The notes under the pieces were generated by a model. The model made no database searches and had not been told where the DNA came from. It was given only the letters and a program-made list of their open reading frames with translations. This document shows, in pieces, positions 9,148 to 17,207 of a stretch of DNA of 64,000 bases; position 1 is the stretch's first letter, and every line of letters starts with the position of its first letter. The stretch is from Mycobacterium noviomagense (GTDB taxonomy: Bacteria; Actinomycetota; Actinomycetes; Mycobacteriales; Mycobacteriaceae). Made by a program: the position numbers and the translations under genes. The stretch spans positions 3,720,001 to 3,784,000 of the forward strand of contig NZ_AP022583.1 in the NCBI RefSeq assembly GCF_010731635.1. The letters run 5' to 3'.

Positions 9148-10038
9148 ATGTCGGCAGGGACCAAGAAATATGGCATCGTCGTCGGCGTCGATGGCTCAAG
9201 CGCATCGCATAGCGCCGTCTGTTGGGCGGCGCGTGACGCGGCCATGCGCCACATTCACTTGACCCTGGCCCATGTGGTGAGCCCCATTATCGCAGGGTGG
9301 TCACCGGTGCCGTTGCCGGCGGGAATTGCGGCATGGCAGGAAAACGAGGCGCGCAGAATCCTTGACCAGGCAGTGAAGATCGCTCAGGACACGACAACGA
9401 ACGACCGGGCGATCCCAATCAAGACCGAAATAATTTACGCGGAAACCATCCCGACGCTCGTCGAACTGTCAGAGGCTGCTGAGTTGATCGCGGTCGGCAG
9501 GTACGGACACGGAAAAATAGCACGCGGTTTGCTTGGTTCAGTCAGTTCCAGCCTTGTGCGGCGGGCGCATTGTCCGGTCGCGATCCTTCACGACGAAGAT
9601 GCATCGACGCCGCACCTTACACAAGCCCCGGTGTTGCTGGGAACCGATGGCTCGCCTGCCTCGAAGCAGGCTACGGCGATCGCCTTCGACGAAGCGTCGC
9701 GTCGCAGTGTCGACTTGGTTGCAGTGCATGCATGGAGTGACACCGAAATTTTCGAGCTCCCAGGCTTGGACTGGTCGGCGGTAAAAGCGGAAGAAGAGCG
9801 GAGTCTGGCCGAGGCACTGGCGGGTTGGCAAGAACGCTATCCCGATGTGACCGTGCACCGGCTACTCGTTTGTGACCGACCGGCTCGCGCATTAGTGGAA
9901 AAGTCCCAATCCGCTCAACTTGTCGTCCTCGGCAATCGCGGACGGGGTGGCTTCACCGGCGCGCTCTTGGGTTCGGTCAGCAACGCTGTCGTTCAAGCTG
10001 TCCGGGTGCCGGTAATTGTTGCGCGCCCGTCTTCCTAG
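9148..10038 (+). CDS. Tandem universal stress protein (Rv2623-like)
   Basis: The 296-residue protein contains two USP domains, about residues 8-150 and 160-295. Both keep the ATP-binding signature: VGRYGHGKIARGLLGSVSSSLVRRAHCPVAIL in the first and LGNRGRGGFTGALLGSVSNAVVQAVRVPVIV in the second. It closely resembles M. tuberculosis Rv2623 (TB31.7), a DosR-regulon ATP-binding protein that restrains growth; that function is inferred from the family. ATG 9148 follows a GGAAGGAAG ribosome-binding site, so the 24-residue upstream extension was rejected. DosR-like box 4 lies 55 bp upstream. It converges with the next USP gene, leaving 22 bp between the stops. Confidence 0.92.
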   Translation: MSAGTKKYGIVVGVDGSSASHSAVCWAARDAAMRHIHLTLAHVVSPIIAGWSPVPLPAGIAAWQENEARRILDQAVKIAQDTTTNDRAIPIKTEIIYAETIPTLVELSEAAELIAVGRYGHGKIARGLLGSVSSSLVRRAHCPVAILHDEDASTPHLTQAPVLLGTDGSPASKQATAIAFDEASRRSVDLVAVHAWSDTEIFELPGLDWSAVKAEEERSLAEALAGWQERYPDVTVHRLLVCDRPARALVEKSQSAQLVVLGNRGRGGFTGALLGSVSNAVVQAVRVPVIVARPSS

Positions 10039-10060
10039 ACATCTGGCGCTGCTGAGGCAT

Positions 10061-10918
10061 TCAGAAGTGCTGACCGCGGACGACGAGAACCGAGAAGTTC
10101 GCATCGTGCAACGTCTTCGACCTGGTGAGTTCAACCAGCTGCGCTACTTCATCACGGTTCTCGGCGCCCAAAACCACTGACTCAATTGACCCTTCGTGTT
10201 GTTCCACGTAATGGACGGACCGTTCGGTGTGCACAAAACACGTGTCGATGCCAGGATAGCGCCGAGTCCAGTTGACCAGATGCTCATCCAGTACGGCCAG
10301 CGCGCACCGACTTTGAATGCTAGTCGGATTGAACCGCATATCCGTCGAGCTGTCCCGATCCGTCATCACCACGCGCAGGCCAAGCTCTCGGAGAAGAGCT
10401 TCTTCCATGGCTTGCTGCAGGACTTCGTATTCGTCAGTGGAGTTGTGCAGGAGTACCACTAACCAGCCGCGCCGCGGTCGTACCGCAAACTCGGTGGCGG
10501 GAACGACAGCCACCGAGCAGTGCGCCGAGGTAGCCATGTTCGCCGCCAACGAATCAGACGGCCCGTGGGGTGCGGCCTTCGGGGACCCGACACACAGCAG
10601 GGCTGCGGACCGAGACGCCTCGGTCAAGGTGGTACCAGGATCGCCTTCCACGGTTTCCAATTGGATTCTGACCGATTCGTGTGTTGCTTTCACTGCCGCG
10701 TGCGCGTCTTGCAAGGCGGCTTGCGCTACCGAGAACTGGGCTTTGACGACGCTCGGCGTGAATGCCCGATTGCGATCGACGACGTAGAGCAACTCCAAGG
10801 CGGCATGGTGGCGAAGAGCCTCGTCAGCGCCCCACTGAGCTGCTGCCACCGCGGCCGGCGAGCCGTCGATTCCTACCACAACCGACTTCGGGGCGTAATC
10901 GGCAATCACATTGTTCAC
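10061..10918 (-). CDS. Universal stress protein, divergent tandem USP
   Basis: The 285-residue protein begins with a clear USP start (KSVVVGIDGSPAAVAAAQWGADEA). It ends in a second domain whose terminus SKTLHDANFSVLVVRG is typical. The first-domain ATP loop is degenerate (CVGSPKAAPHGPSDSLAANMATSAHCSVAVV lacks the G-x2-G-x9-G pattern), so nucleotide binding may be reduced or lost. It lies 64 bp downstream of the DUF1876 gene on the same strand with no terminator visible, so the two probably share a transcript. DosR control would then come from the boxes near 11.4 kb. Confidence 0.85.
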   Translation of the reverse strand: MNNVIADYAPKSVVVGIDGSPAAVAAAQWGADEALRHHAALELLYVVDRNRAFTPSVVKAQFSVAQAALQDAHAAVKATHESVRIQLETVEGDPGTTLTEASRSAALLCVGSPKAAPHGPSDSLAANMATSAHCSVAVVPATEFAVRPRRGWLVVLLHNSTDEYEVLQQAMEEALLRELGLRVVMTDRDSSTDMRFNPTSIQSRCALAVLDEHLVNWTRRYPGIDTCFVHTERSVHYVEQHEGSIESVVLGAENRDEVAQLVELTRSKTLHDANFSVLVVRGQHF

Positions 10919-10982
10919 CTTATTTTCTCATCCGACGAGGCGCTCGCTGCAGGGATGCTCAGTTGCTCCGGCCAATCGCCGC

Positions 10983-11267
10983 TCAGTGCACAAGCACCAC
11001 CGGTTCGTGGGTGGACGCGTGAATATCGGATGCTTTGGCGGCGAACAACTCATCTGCCAAGTTCGATAATGCGCGGGCGACGGCCAGTTCGTCGCCGATC
11101 TCGGGGATGTTGGGGTCACTGGGATTGACACGAGCGATACCAAGTCCGGTGAGGCGCTTGCCGCGCCAGCGTAGCCCGGCCCTGGCGCGGGTGCGCTGGC
11201 GATGCTCATCGATCGTAACCTCGACCGTCCAGTTCTTGGTGTGAGATGTCGAGTCGCTGTGTTGCAT
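10983..11267 (-). CDS. DUF1876 dormancy protein (Rv1738-like)
   Basis: The 94-residue protein shows the DUF1876 pattern: NWTVEVTIDEHRQRTRARAG, then GLGIARVNPSDPNIPEIGDELAVARALSNLADEL. It aligns by eye with M. tuberculosis Rv1738, one of the most hypoxia-induced DosR genes. The Rv1738 structure resembles ribosome hibernation factors, so a role in translational shutdown is a family-level inference. It is first in a leftward operon with the divergent USP gene. Two DosR-like palindromes lie 137 and 202 bp upstream, shared with the toroid-PEP synthase operon. Confidence 0.88.
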   Translation of the reverse strand: MQHSDSTSHTKNWTVEVTIDEHRQRTRARAGLRWRGKRLTGLGIARVNPSDPNIPEIGDELAVARALSNLADELFAAKASDIHASTHEPVVLVH

Positions 11268-11403
11268 CTGCCGGCCTCCGGAGTAGTCGCGACGCGGTCC
11301 GGAGTGCGTAACCCGGAACCGTTGCGAATTGCATTCGCCGATTCACGTCTCGATGATGCGTGCCCACGTCGCGGCCGATCAGAGGATCAAGTCACGACCT
11401 GTA

Positions 11404-11417
11404 TGGCCAAAAGTCAC
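11404..11417. promoter_or_regulatory. DosR-like box 5
   Basis: TGGCCAAAAGTCAC matches the DosR core at 10 of 14 positions. It sits in the 260-bp spacer between the divergent DUF1876 gene and the toroid protein gene. Confidence 0.45.
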
Positions 11418-11468
11418 AATGTCGCGGAAAGCTCGCACGCCAACTGTTACCAATTAGGCCATCCGTTA

Positions 11469-11482
11469 AGGCCTTTCGACCC
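11469..11482. promoter_or_regulatory. DosR-like box 6
   Basis: AGGCCTTTCGACCC matches the DosR core at 10 of 14 positions. It ends 45 bp before ATG 11528, well placed to drive the toroid-PEP synthase pair. Confidence 0.5.
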
Positions 11483-11527
11483 TACTGCACGAGGTGGCCT
11501 TGCAGTTTTGTGGCGGTGGAGGTGGTG

Positions 11528-12436
11528 ATGACTAACGCCGAAGCGCTGCTGATGGATCACCGCGACGGGACGCGATCGGACCGGCTGGATTGGGCGGCGG
11601 TCGGGTGGTACGTGCTGGGGCGGCGCACCCTTGAAGGCGGCTATAGCTTTTACCGCACACCAGAGTGGGCGGTGGAGGAGCCTAACGCGCCGGACACGTT
11701 GGCAGCCCTGGAGTCGCTCAGACTTCTAGGTATCGACATTCCCGCGCCTGCGCAGACCGGCGACTGGCTGCGATGCCTGCAGGAAGACGACGGCGGCTAC
11801 CCCACGTTGACCATCGGCTGGGCAACCCTTCGCTCGCTCTATGTGCTCGCCGTTGAGCCGGTCTGCTCGTCCGAGCGCTGGCTGCGGGGCTGGGTGCATG
11901 TGCTCGGTAGCCGAGGGCGATCCCGCGACTGGCGCGCCGCCATCGTCGACGCGTCGCACGTGCTTGAGCTGCTACATCTGCGGCACGGCACGCTGAGCGG
12001 ACCGGAGCACGCCAGCATGACCGCGCTCCTGCATACGGCCGGCGCGCCCAACGAGGGGTGGGCGCGCCCCGGTGCGGATCTCGAGACGACGGCGACCGCA
12101 GTGCGGCTAGCCCAACTGCTGAACCAGCGCTGGCATCCCGATCCCCAGCTGACGTCCTTTGTGTCTCGGTGTGAGGATCAGCAGCTCGGCTTTGGGCTGG
12201 CGCCCAACTCACGAGCGACGTCCGTTGGGGCGCTGTGGGGCGGGCTCGTGATTAGCCGGGTGCTCGGTCAGCGCGTGCGTTACCCAGATGCTGTCGGCCA
12301 GCAGCTTGCATTGCTGCAGCGCCCAGATGGCGGTTTGGGCGCGCGCCACCACGCGATTTCGACACTGCAAGCCACCTGGCGGGGGCTCCAGGCCGCACGG
12401 TTGCTCGACGGGCCGGAAGAGAAGGGACCATCATGA
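11528..12436 (+). CDS. Alpha/alpha-toroid (terpene cyclase / prenyltransferase-like) protein
   Basis: The 302-residue protein has repeated helical-hairpin signatures of the squalene cyclase/prenyltransferase toroid fold. The clearest are LRCLQEDDGGYPTLTIGWA near residues 76-94 and LALLQRPDGGLGARHHAI near 260-278. I see no DxDD acid motif of class II cyclases and no zinc-site pattern of protein prenyltransferases, so the reaction is unknown. ATG 11528 was chosen for GGAGG at 11518-11522; a longer frame from 11360 would cover both DosR-like boxes. The stop overlaps the start of the PEP synthase gene (ATGA at 12433-12436), implying translational coupling and stoichiometric expression. I know of no described pairing of this fold with PEP synthase. 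Confidence 0.75.
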   Translation: MTNAEALLMDHRDGTRSDRLDWAAVGWYVLGRRTLEGGYSFYRTPEWAVEEPNAPDTLAALESLRLLGIDIPAPAQTGDWLRCLQEDDGGYPTLTIGWATLRSLYVLAVEPVCSSERWLRGWVHVLGSRGRSRDWRAAIVDASHVLELLHLRHGTLSGPEHASMTALLHTAGAPNEGWARPGADLETTATAVRLAQLLNQRWHPDPQLTSFVSRCEDQQLGFGLAPNSRATSVGALWGGLVISRVLGQRVRYPDAVGQQLALLQRPDGGLGARHHAISTLQATWRGLQAARLLDGPEEKGPS

Positions 12437-14820
12437 ACGATCCAAAGTACGTACGGTTTTTCGAAGAGTTCGGCATCGAGGATGTCCCGCTCGTCGGCGG
12501 TAAGAACGCCTCGCTCGGTGAGATGTATCGCAAGCTGTCGAGCGAGGGAGTGCTCATACCGAACGGGTTCGCAATCACCGCTGACGCCTACCGCCACGCG
12601 CTTGAATCGGCGGGAGCCTGGGAGCGCCTGCGCGCCACCCTCGACGGGCTCGATCCAAGTGACGTAACCGACCTGGCACGCCGGGGCAAGCGCGCACGGG
12701 AGGTGGTATACGGTGCCGCACTGCCCGAAGACGTCACCGCAGAAGTCCTCGCCGGCTATCGGCGGCTGCAGGAGGAGTACGGGGAGGAAGTGAGCCTGGC
12801 GGTCCGCAGTTCGGCGACAGCGGAGGACCTACCCACAGCGAGCTTCGCCGGTCAGCAGGACACCTATCTGAACATCCGAGGTGAGGAAAGCCTGCTCGAT
12901 GCGTGCCAGCGCTGCTTCGCGAGCCTGTTCACCGACCGGGCCATCCACTACCGCATCGACAATGGGTTCGACCACTTCCGCGTTGCGCTGTCGATCGGTG
13001 TGCAGAAGATGGTGCGCTCAGACCTCGCTTCGGCGGGTGTGATGTTCTCGCTCGACACCGAATCGGGTTTCCGCGACGTCGTATTCATCTCCGGGGCCTA
13101 CGGCCTCGGGGAGAACGTTGTACAGGGCGCCGTCGACCCGGACGAATTCTATGTCCACAAACCGACTTTCGCGGCGGGTCACCGTGCCGTGCTGCGCCGC
13201 CTGCTGGGAGACAAGGCGGTAAAGATGGTCTTCGTCGAGGGCGAGACCAAACACACCACACGCAATATCCCCACACCGAAGGCCGATCGAGGGCACTTCT
13301 GTCTCAGTGACGATGATGTCCTCCAACTTGCTGACTACGCCATCAAGATCGAGCGCCACTACGGCCGGCCGATGGACATGGAGTGGGCGAAAGACGGTAG
13401 CGACGGGCGGATTTACGTCGTGCAGGCCCGGCCGGAGACCGTGGCCTCCCAGCGCCGGGTGAGCGTGCTGGAGAGCTACGTGCTCGCCGGAGCTGGCGAT
13501 GTGCTCGTCGAGGGCCGTGCGGTGGGCGAGAAAATCACGTCAGGCAACGCCCATCTGATCGAAAATCTCACCCACCTCGAGGAATTCAGGCCCGGCGAGG
13601 TGCTGGTGGCCGATACCACCACCCCGGACTGGGAACCGGTGATGAAAATCGCGGCCGCGCTCGTCACGAATCGCGGTGGGCGCACGTGCCATGCGGCAAT
13701 CGTTGCCCGCGAGCTCGGAATTCCCGCCGTGGTGGGTTCGGGCAATGCGACCACTCGGCTCACCGACGGCCAGACCGTCACCGTATCGTGCGCGGAAGGT
13801 GACACCGGGCGCGTCTATCGCGGAGAAGTTCCGTTTTCGGTCGAGTGCACGCAAATGACAGATCTGCCACGGCCGGCCACCCAAATCATGGTCAACCTGG
13901 GAAATCCTGACCTGGCGTTTAAGACCTCGTTTCTGCCGAATGACGGCGTGGGCCTGGCCCGCATGGAGTTCATCATCAGCGAATCGATCAAGTGCCACCC
14001 ACTCGCTCTCCTGCATCCCGACCGGGTCACCAACCCCGAGATACGCGTGCAGCTGGCACATCTCACCCACGGTTACCCCGACGGGGCAAGCTTCTTCGTG
14101 CAGCGGCTCTCCGAGGGGATCGGCACCATCGCCGCGGCCTTCTGGCCCAAACCTGTCGTGGTGCGGATGTCCGACTTCAAGACCAACGAGTACGCCAGTC
14201 TCATCGGCGGCTCGGACTTCGAACCGCGCGAGAACAATCCGATGCTCGGCTTCCGGGGAGCGTCCCGGTACGCCCATCCGGCCTATGCCGAGGGCTTCGC
14301 GCTGGAATGTGCTGCGATGAAGCGGGTGCGCGAGGAGATGGGGCTAACCAACGTCGTGCTGATGCTGCCATTCGTCCGCCGAGTCGCGGAGGCCGAGCTG
14401 GTGCTGGACCGGATGTCCGAACTCGGCCTGCGCCGCGGGGAGAACGGCCTGAAGATCTATGCAATGTGTGAGATTCCGAATAACGTTGTGTTGATTGACA
14501 AGTTCTCCAAGCACTTCGACGGCTTTTCCATTGGCTCCAACGATCTGACTCAGCTCACTCTGGGTGTAGATCGGGACAGTGAGATCGTCGCTTTCGACTT
14601 CGACGAGCGCGACGACGGAGTCAAGGAGATGATCCGATTGGCAGTCGACGGGTGCCGCCGCAACGGCCTTCATTCCGGGCTGTGTGGCCAGGCACCTTCG
14701 GATTATCCGGATATGGCCAAGTTCCTCGTCGAGATCGGCATCGACTCGATGAGCCTCAATCCGGACACTGTGCTCAAGACGCTAAAGCAGGTGCTGGAAC
14801 TAGAGCGACACCATCGGTAG
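12433..14820 (+). CDS. ppsA: Phosphoenolpyruvate synthase (pyruvate, water dikinase)
   Basis: The 795-residue enzyme makes PEP from pyruvate with ATP giving AMP and Pi, feeding gluconeogenesis. It has the normal three-part layout. The ATP-grasp domain spans about 10-335, with VGGKNASLGEM near 21-31 and VRSSATAEDLPTASFAGQQD at 124-143. The swivelling phosphohistidine domain has GGRTCHAAIVARELGIPAVVG, with the phosphoryl His at 420. The C-terminal PEP/pyruvate TIM barrel has SIGSNDLTQLTLGVDRDS and the catalytic Cys in GLCGQAPSD, about residue 751. All key residues are intact. It is coupled by a 4-base overlap to the toroid gene and so is probably under the same DosR-like control. That would place PEP formation within the hypoxia response, which is not its setting in M. 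tuberculosis as I know it. Confidence 0.93.
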   Translation: MNDPKYVRFFEEFGIEDVPLVGGKNASLGEMYRKLSSEGVLIPNGFAITADAYRHALESAGAWERLRATLDGLDPSDVTDLARRGKRAREVVYGAALPEDVTAEVLAGYRRLQEEYGEEVSLAVRSSATAEDLPTASFAGQQDTYLNIRGEESLLDACQRCFASLFTDRAIHYRIDNGFDHFRVALSIGVQKMVRSDLASAGVMFSLDTESGFRDVVFISGAYGLGENVVQGAVDPDEFYVHKPTFAAGHRAVLRRLLGDKAVKMVFVEGETKHTTRNIPTPKADRGHFCLSDDDVLQLADYAIKIERHYGRPMDMEWAKDGSDGRIYVVQARPETVASQRRVSVLESYVLAGAGDVLVEGRAVGEKITSGNAHLIENLTHLEEFRPGEVLVADTTTPDWEPVMKIAAALVTNRGGRTCHAAIVARELGIPAVVGSGNATTRLTDGQTVTVSCAEGDTGRVYRGEVPFSVECTQMTDLPRPATQIMVNLGNPDLAFKTSFLPNDGVGLARMEFIISESIKCHPLALLHPDRVTNPEIRVQLAHLTHGYPDGASFFVQRLSEGIGTIAAAFWPKPVVVRMSDFKTNEYASLIGGSDFEPRENNPMLGFRGASRYAHPAYAEGFALECAAMKRVREEMGLTNVVLMLPFVRRVAEAELVLDRMSELGLRRGENGLKIYAMCEIPNNVVLIDKFSKHFDGFSIGSNDLTQLTLGVDRDSEIVAFDFDERDDGVKEMIRLAVDGCRRNGLHSGLCGQAPSDYPDMAKFLVEIGIDSMSLNPDTVLKTLKQVLELERHHR

Positions 14821-14867
14821 CGATTTGGTGAGGGGCTTGCAGGTTTAGGGCAGATCCGATCTCGCGG

Positions 14868-15317
14868 TCAGTTTTCATTGGCGCGCCCGACAAACGCGTC
14901 GAGTTCAGAGGCGTCGCCGCCGGTGAGCCGGCGGTGCATCGCCCAGGCGATTCGGGCGGCTTGTACTTTCGCGGCTTCAGCGACTGGTCCGCAATACGTT
15001 TGGTCCACGGTGTTGTTCCATGTGGTCAGCCAGCGGACGAAGTGGTGGGCGGACAGTAGAGTTCGGCAGTGGACGGGTCGGTGAGCGTTCAGCGCGCTGC
15101 CGCGGTAGCGGCCGGCGCGAAAGAGCACTGTCTCCCAGAAGTCGCACATCACTGGGATGTGTGAATCCAAGCCCCGCGCCCGTAGCTCGGTGAACGGGTC
15201 GCCGAGGACATCGTCGTTGAGCACTCGACGGTAGAAGCGGCGCAGCAGCGCCTCCACGTCTGCGCGGCTTGCCAAATCCACGACGGTGTCCTCGAGCGGT
15301 CCCCGCACATCAGTCAT
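14868..15317 (-). CDS. Group III truncated haemoglobin
   Basis: The 149-residue globin has the group III (P) pattern: LLRRFYRRVLND at the B/E start, VMCDFWETVLFRAGRYRG, the likely proximal His in SALNAHRPVHC, then HHFVRWLTTWNNTVDQ. Group III globins bind O2 and NO and are tied to redox or NO stress in other bacteria; the function here is inferred. ATG 15317 overlaps the stop of the methyltransferase gene (ATGA), so the cupin, methyltransferase and globin are translated as one unit. M. tuberculosis has only group I and II truncated globins (glbN, glbO), so this is an accessory gene. Confidence 0.85.
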   Translation of the reverse strand: MTDVRGPLEDTVVDLASRADVEALLRRFYRRVLNDDVLGDPFTELRARGLDSHIPVMCDFWETVLFRAGRYRGSALNAHRPVHCRTLLSAHHFVRWLTTWNNTVDQTYCGPVAEAAKVQAARIAWAMHRRLTGGDASELDAFVGRANEN

Positions 15318-16198
15318 GACCGATCACCCTGTCGGGCCTCGACAACGCCCGGCGCGGAGACATGGCTTTGATCCGCGTGTTCCGTTGGCGATTTGCGAGC
15401 GACGATCGCGACGGCGGTCAACCGATCGCGGTGCCGGCGAAAGGTCCGCCGCATCTGAAGAACGCGCCGGCGGGCGTCGCGATGGGTGAGCACGTTCATG
15501 GTGAACCTCAGCGCTCGGAGCAGCCCCTCGTCAGCGATCAAACGTCGCGGCTGCAGCAGCGCCATGGGCGCGGTCGCGACGTGATCGACGACCAACCCGT
15601 GTTCAGCAAGTAGGTCCCGCCATTCGGCGACGGTGAGCGGGCGGGCGTTGACTTTGATTGCGCGGGCCAGGGATTGGCGGACGTCGGTCTTGACGTCATC
15701 GGCGATGGTGTCCGGCGTCAGCGCGAGTTCGTGGATCGCGTAGCGCCCACCCGGTCGCAGCAGCCGGGCTGCCTCGGCGACGATGGCATGCTTGGTCGCC
15801 TTGCCCTGCATGGTCAGCATCGCCTCACCGACCACGACGTCGCTGCTGGCATCGGGCAACCCCGTATCGGCGGCGTCGGCGACCCGGACGTCGCCGCGCC
15901 CGGCGCCACTTTTGTGCACGATGTCGCGAACCAGCGCGGCCGCGTCGGGATCTTGCTCGGCACCGAGATACGAGCGCGGACGCCGCGCAAGGATCTCAAT
16001 TGCGGTGCGGCCCAACCCTGGTGCCAACTCCAGCACATCGGCGTCGGTCACCGCGGCGCGGTCCAATAGCTCGCGGGTGAGCTCCGCACCCCCTGGGCGG
16101 AGCACCCGCTTGCCCAGGCGTGCCAGCAGCCAGTGGCCCGCCGCCGTGTCGTCGCCGCGGTTGGCTTTCGGCAGCGTTGTGCGCCGGATGCCGGGCAT
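15314..16198 (-). CDS. SAM-dependent class I methyltransferase
   Basis: The 294-residue protein contains the SAM-binding motif VLELAPGLGRTAIEIL (residues 52-67), an acidic loop (GAEQDPDAAALV) and the post-motif RLLRPGGRYAIHELAL typical of methyltransferase type 11 domains. The substrate is not evident. ATG 16198 was chosen over an upstream extension to 16495, because it overlaps the stop of the DUF2249-cupin gene (TGATG) and the extension is a low-complexity Arg-rich shadow. It lies between that gene and the globin gene with overlaps at both ends, so it works in the same pathway or stress response. Confidence 0.85.
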   Translation of the reverse strand: MPGIRRTTLPKANRGDDTAAGHWLLARLGKRVLRPGGAELTRELLDRAAVTDADVLELAPGLGRTAIEILARRPRSYLGAEQDPDAAALVRDIVHKSGAGRGDVRVADAADTGLPDASSDVVVGEAMLTMQGKATKHAIVAEAARLLRPGGRYAIHELALTPDTIADDVKTDVRQSLARAIKVNARPLTVAEWRDLLAEHGLVVDHVATAPMALLQPRRLIADEGLLRALRFTMNVLTHRDARRRVLQMRRTFRRHRDRLTAVAIVARKSPTEHADQSHVSAPGVVEARQGDRS

Positions 16199-16794
16199 CA
16201 AACTGCCTGTCGCACAGTGGGTGTCAGCGGCAGGATTTCCCGCTTCTTGTGAACGGTCAGGTAGCGCAACCCGTTCGGGCCGGCGCTGAATTGGCGTCGG
16301 GAACGCTTCGGCAGCCACAGCAGCGCGCCGGGCGCCAGCTCGATCTCGCCCTGCTCGGTGGTGAGCCGTCCGCTGCCGGCCAGCACATGAATCAGGACGT
16401 CGACGTCGGCTCCGGCGTGCGCGTCGATGCCGCCGCCCGGCGCCAGCGCGATGACGTTCGAATCCAGGTCGCGCTCGCCGACTTCCAGTTTCCACACCGC
16501 TCCGGTGTGGTCGGGCTCGGCGGCCAACTCTGCGGTGTTGGCCAGAACCCGGGGCAGTGGGGTAGTGGCCAGTTTGGTGATCCGGATATGCCAGACGGCA
16601 GGGCCCTTCTCGAGGTACTCCCAGCCGTAGCTGCCCGCGTGGTCGGCCTCGAACTCTTGGCGCAGATGCTTGGGGTCGTGGTTGTTGACTAGCACGAACG
16701 ACTCGCCGACGGCCAGCTTGGCGTAGGTGGCGAAAATCGTCGGGTGCTTGTCGGGCTTACGCAGCTGCCGGACGTCAAGTTCCTTGTCGGCCAT
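16198..16794 (-). CDS. DUF2249 domain - cupin fusion protein
   Basis: The 198-residue protein joins an N-terminal DUF2249 domain (ELDVRQLRKPDKHPTIFATY, NNHDPKHLRQEFEADHAGSYGWEYLEKGPAVWHIRITKL) to a C-terminal cupin barrel. The cupin has GGGIDAHAGADVDVLIHVLAGSGRL, then APGALLWLPKRSRRQF as its second box. DUF2249 proteins often occur beside NO-response, denitrification and hemerythrin genes, so NO or redox stress is the likely context. The start MADKELDVRQ (ATG 16794) was preferred because longer starts run across the operator into the divergent gene. It leads the leftward operon; the TTTACA-N10-TGTAAA palindrome lies 26-47 bp upstream. Confidence 0.82.
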   Translation of the reverse strand: MADKELDVRQLRKPDKHPTIFATYAKLAVGESFVLVNNHDPKHLRQEFEADHAGSYGWEYLEKGPAVWHIRITKLATTPLPRVLANTAELAAEPDHTGAVWKLEVGERDLDSNVIALAPGGGIDAHAGADVDVLIHVLAGSGRLTTEQGEIELAPGALLWLPKRSRRQFSAGPNGLRYLTVHKKREILPLTPTVRQAV

Positions 16795-16819
16795 GGAGTT
16801 TGCATACCTCGCACTAGTT

Positions 16820-16841
16820 TTTACAACACAGCTTGTGTAAA
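16820..16841. promoter_or_regulatory. Palindromic operator TTTACA-N10-TGTAAA
   Basis: Perfect 6-bp arms TTTACA and TGTAAA flank a 10-bp core that contains an inner ACACA-GCT-TGTGT near-palindrome. It fills most of the 56-bp spacer between the divergent DUF2249-cupin and ferredoxin genes and ends 9 bp before the fdxA ATG. A dimeric regulator bound here could control both operons. The winged-helix regulator encoded second in the rightward operon is the obvious candidate. Confidence 0.7.
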
Positions 16842-16850
16842 CTCTAGCGC

Positions 16851-17207
16851 ATGACGTACGTAATCGGGAAGCCATGTGTCGATGTGATGGACCGCTCATG
16901 CGTGGACGAGTGCCCTGTCGACTGCATCTACGAAGGCGGGCGGGCGCTGTACATCCATCCCGACGAATGCGTGGACTGCGGAGCCTGCGAGCCCGTCTGC
17001 CCGGTCGAGGCGATTTACTACGAGGACGACCTTCCAGACGAACTGCAGCCCTATCTTGCGGACAACGCGGCGTTCTTCACCGAAGTCCTGCCGGGCCGCG
17101 ACCAGCCGCTCGGCTCACCCGGTGGAGCCGCCAAGGTAGGCCCACTCGGCATCGACACCCCGCTGGTGGCTCGCCTGCCCAGAGCAGAAGACTCCGAGGG
17201 AGAGTGA
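16851..17207 (+). CDS. fdxA: 7Fe-8S ferredoxin FdxA
   Basis: The 118-residue ferredoxin begins MTYVIGKPCVDVMDRSCVDECPVDC and continues with CVDCGACEPVCPVEAIYYEDDLP. Its cysteine set fits one 3Fe-4S and one 4Fe-4S cluster. The C-terminus (NAAFFTEVLPGR, GSPGGAAKVGPLGIDTPLV) matches M. tuberculosis FdxA, Rv2007c, a DosR-regulon low-potential electron carrier. It is first in the rightward operon, and its stop overlaps the GTG of the regulator gene (GTGA). In M. tuberculosis fdxA sits next to otsB1; here it has a different neighbourhood. Confidence 0.93.
   Translation: MTYVIGKPCVDVMDRSCVDECPVDCIYEGGRALYIHPDECVDCGACEPVCPVEAIYYEDDLPDELQPYLADNAAFFTEVLPGRDQPLGSPGGAAKVGPLGIDTPLVARLPRAEDSEGE

Noticed and set aside
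16199..16495. 99-residue N-terminal extension of the methyltransferase
   Set aside because: It is Arg-rich and antisense-like and would overlap the cupin gene deeply. ATG 16198 gives the usual TGATG coupling.
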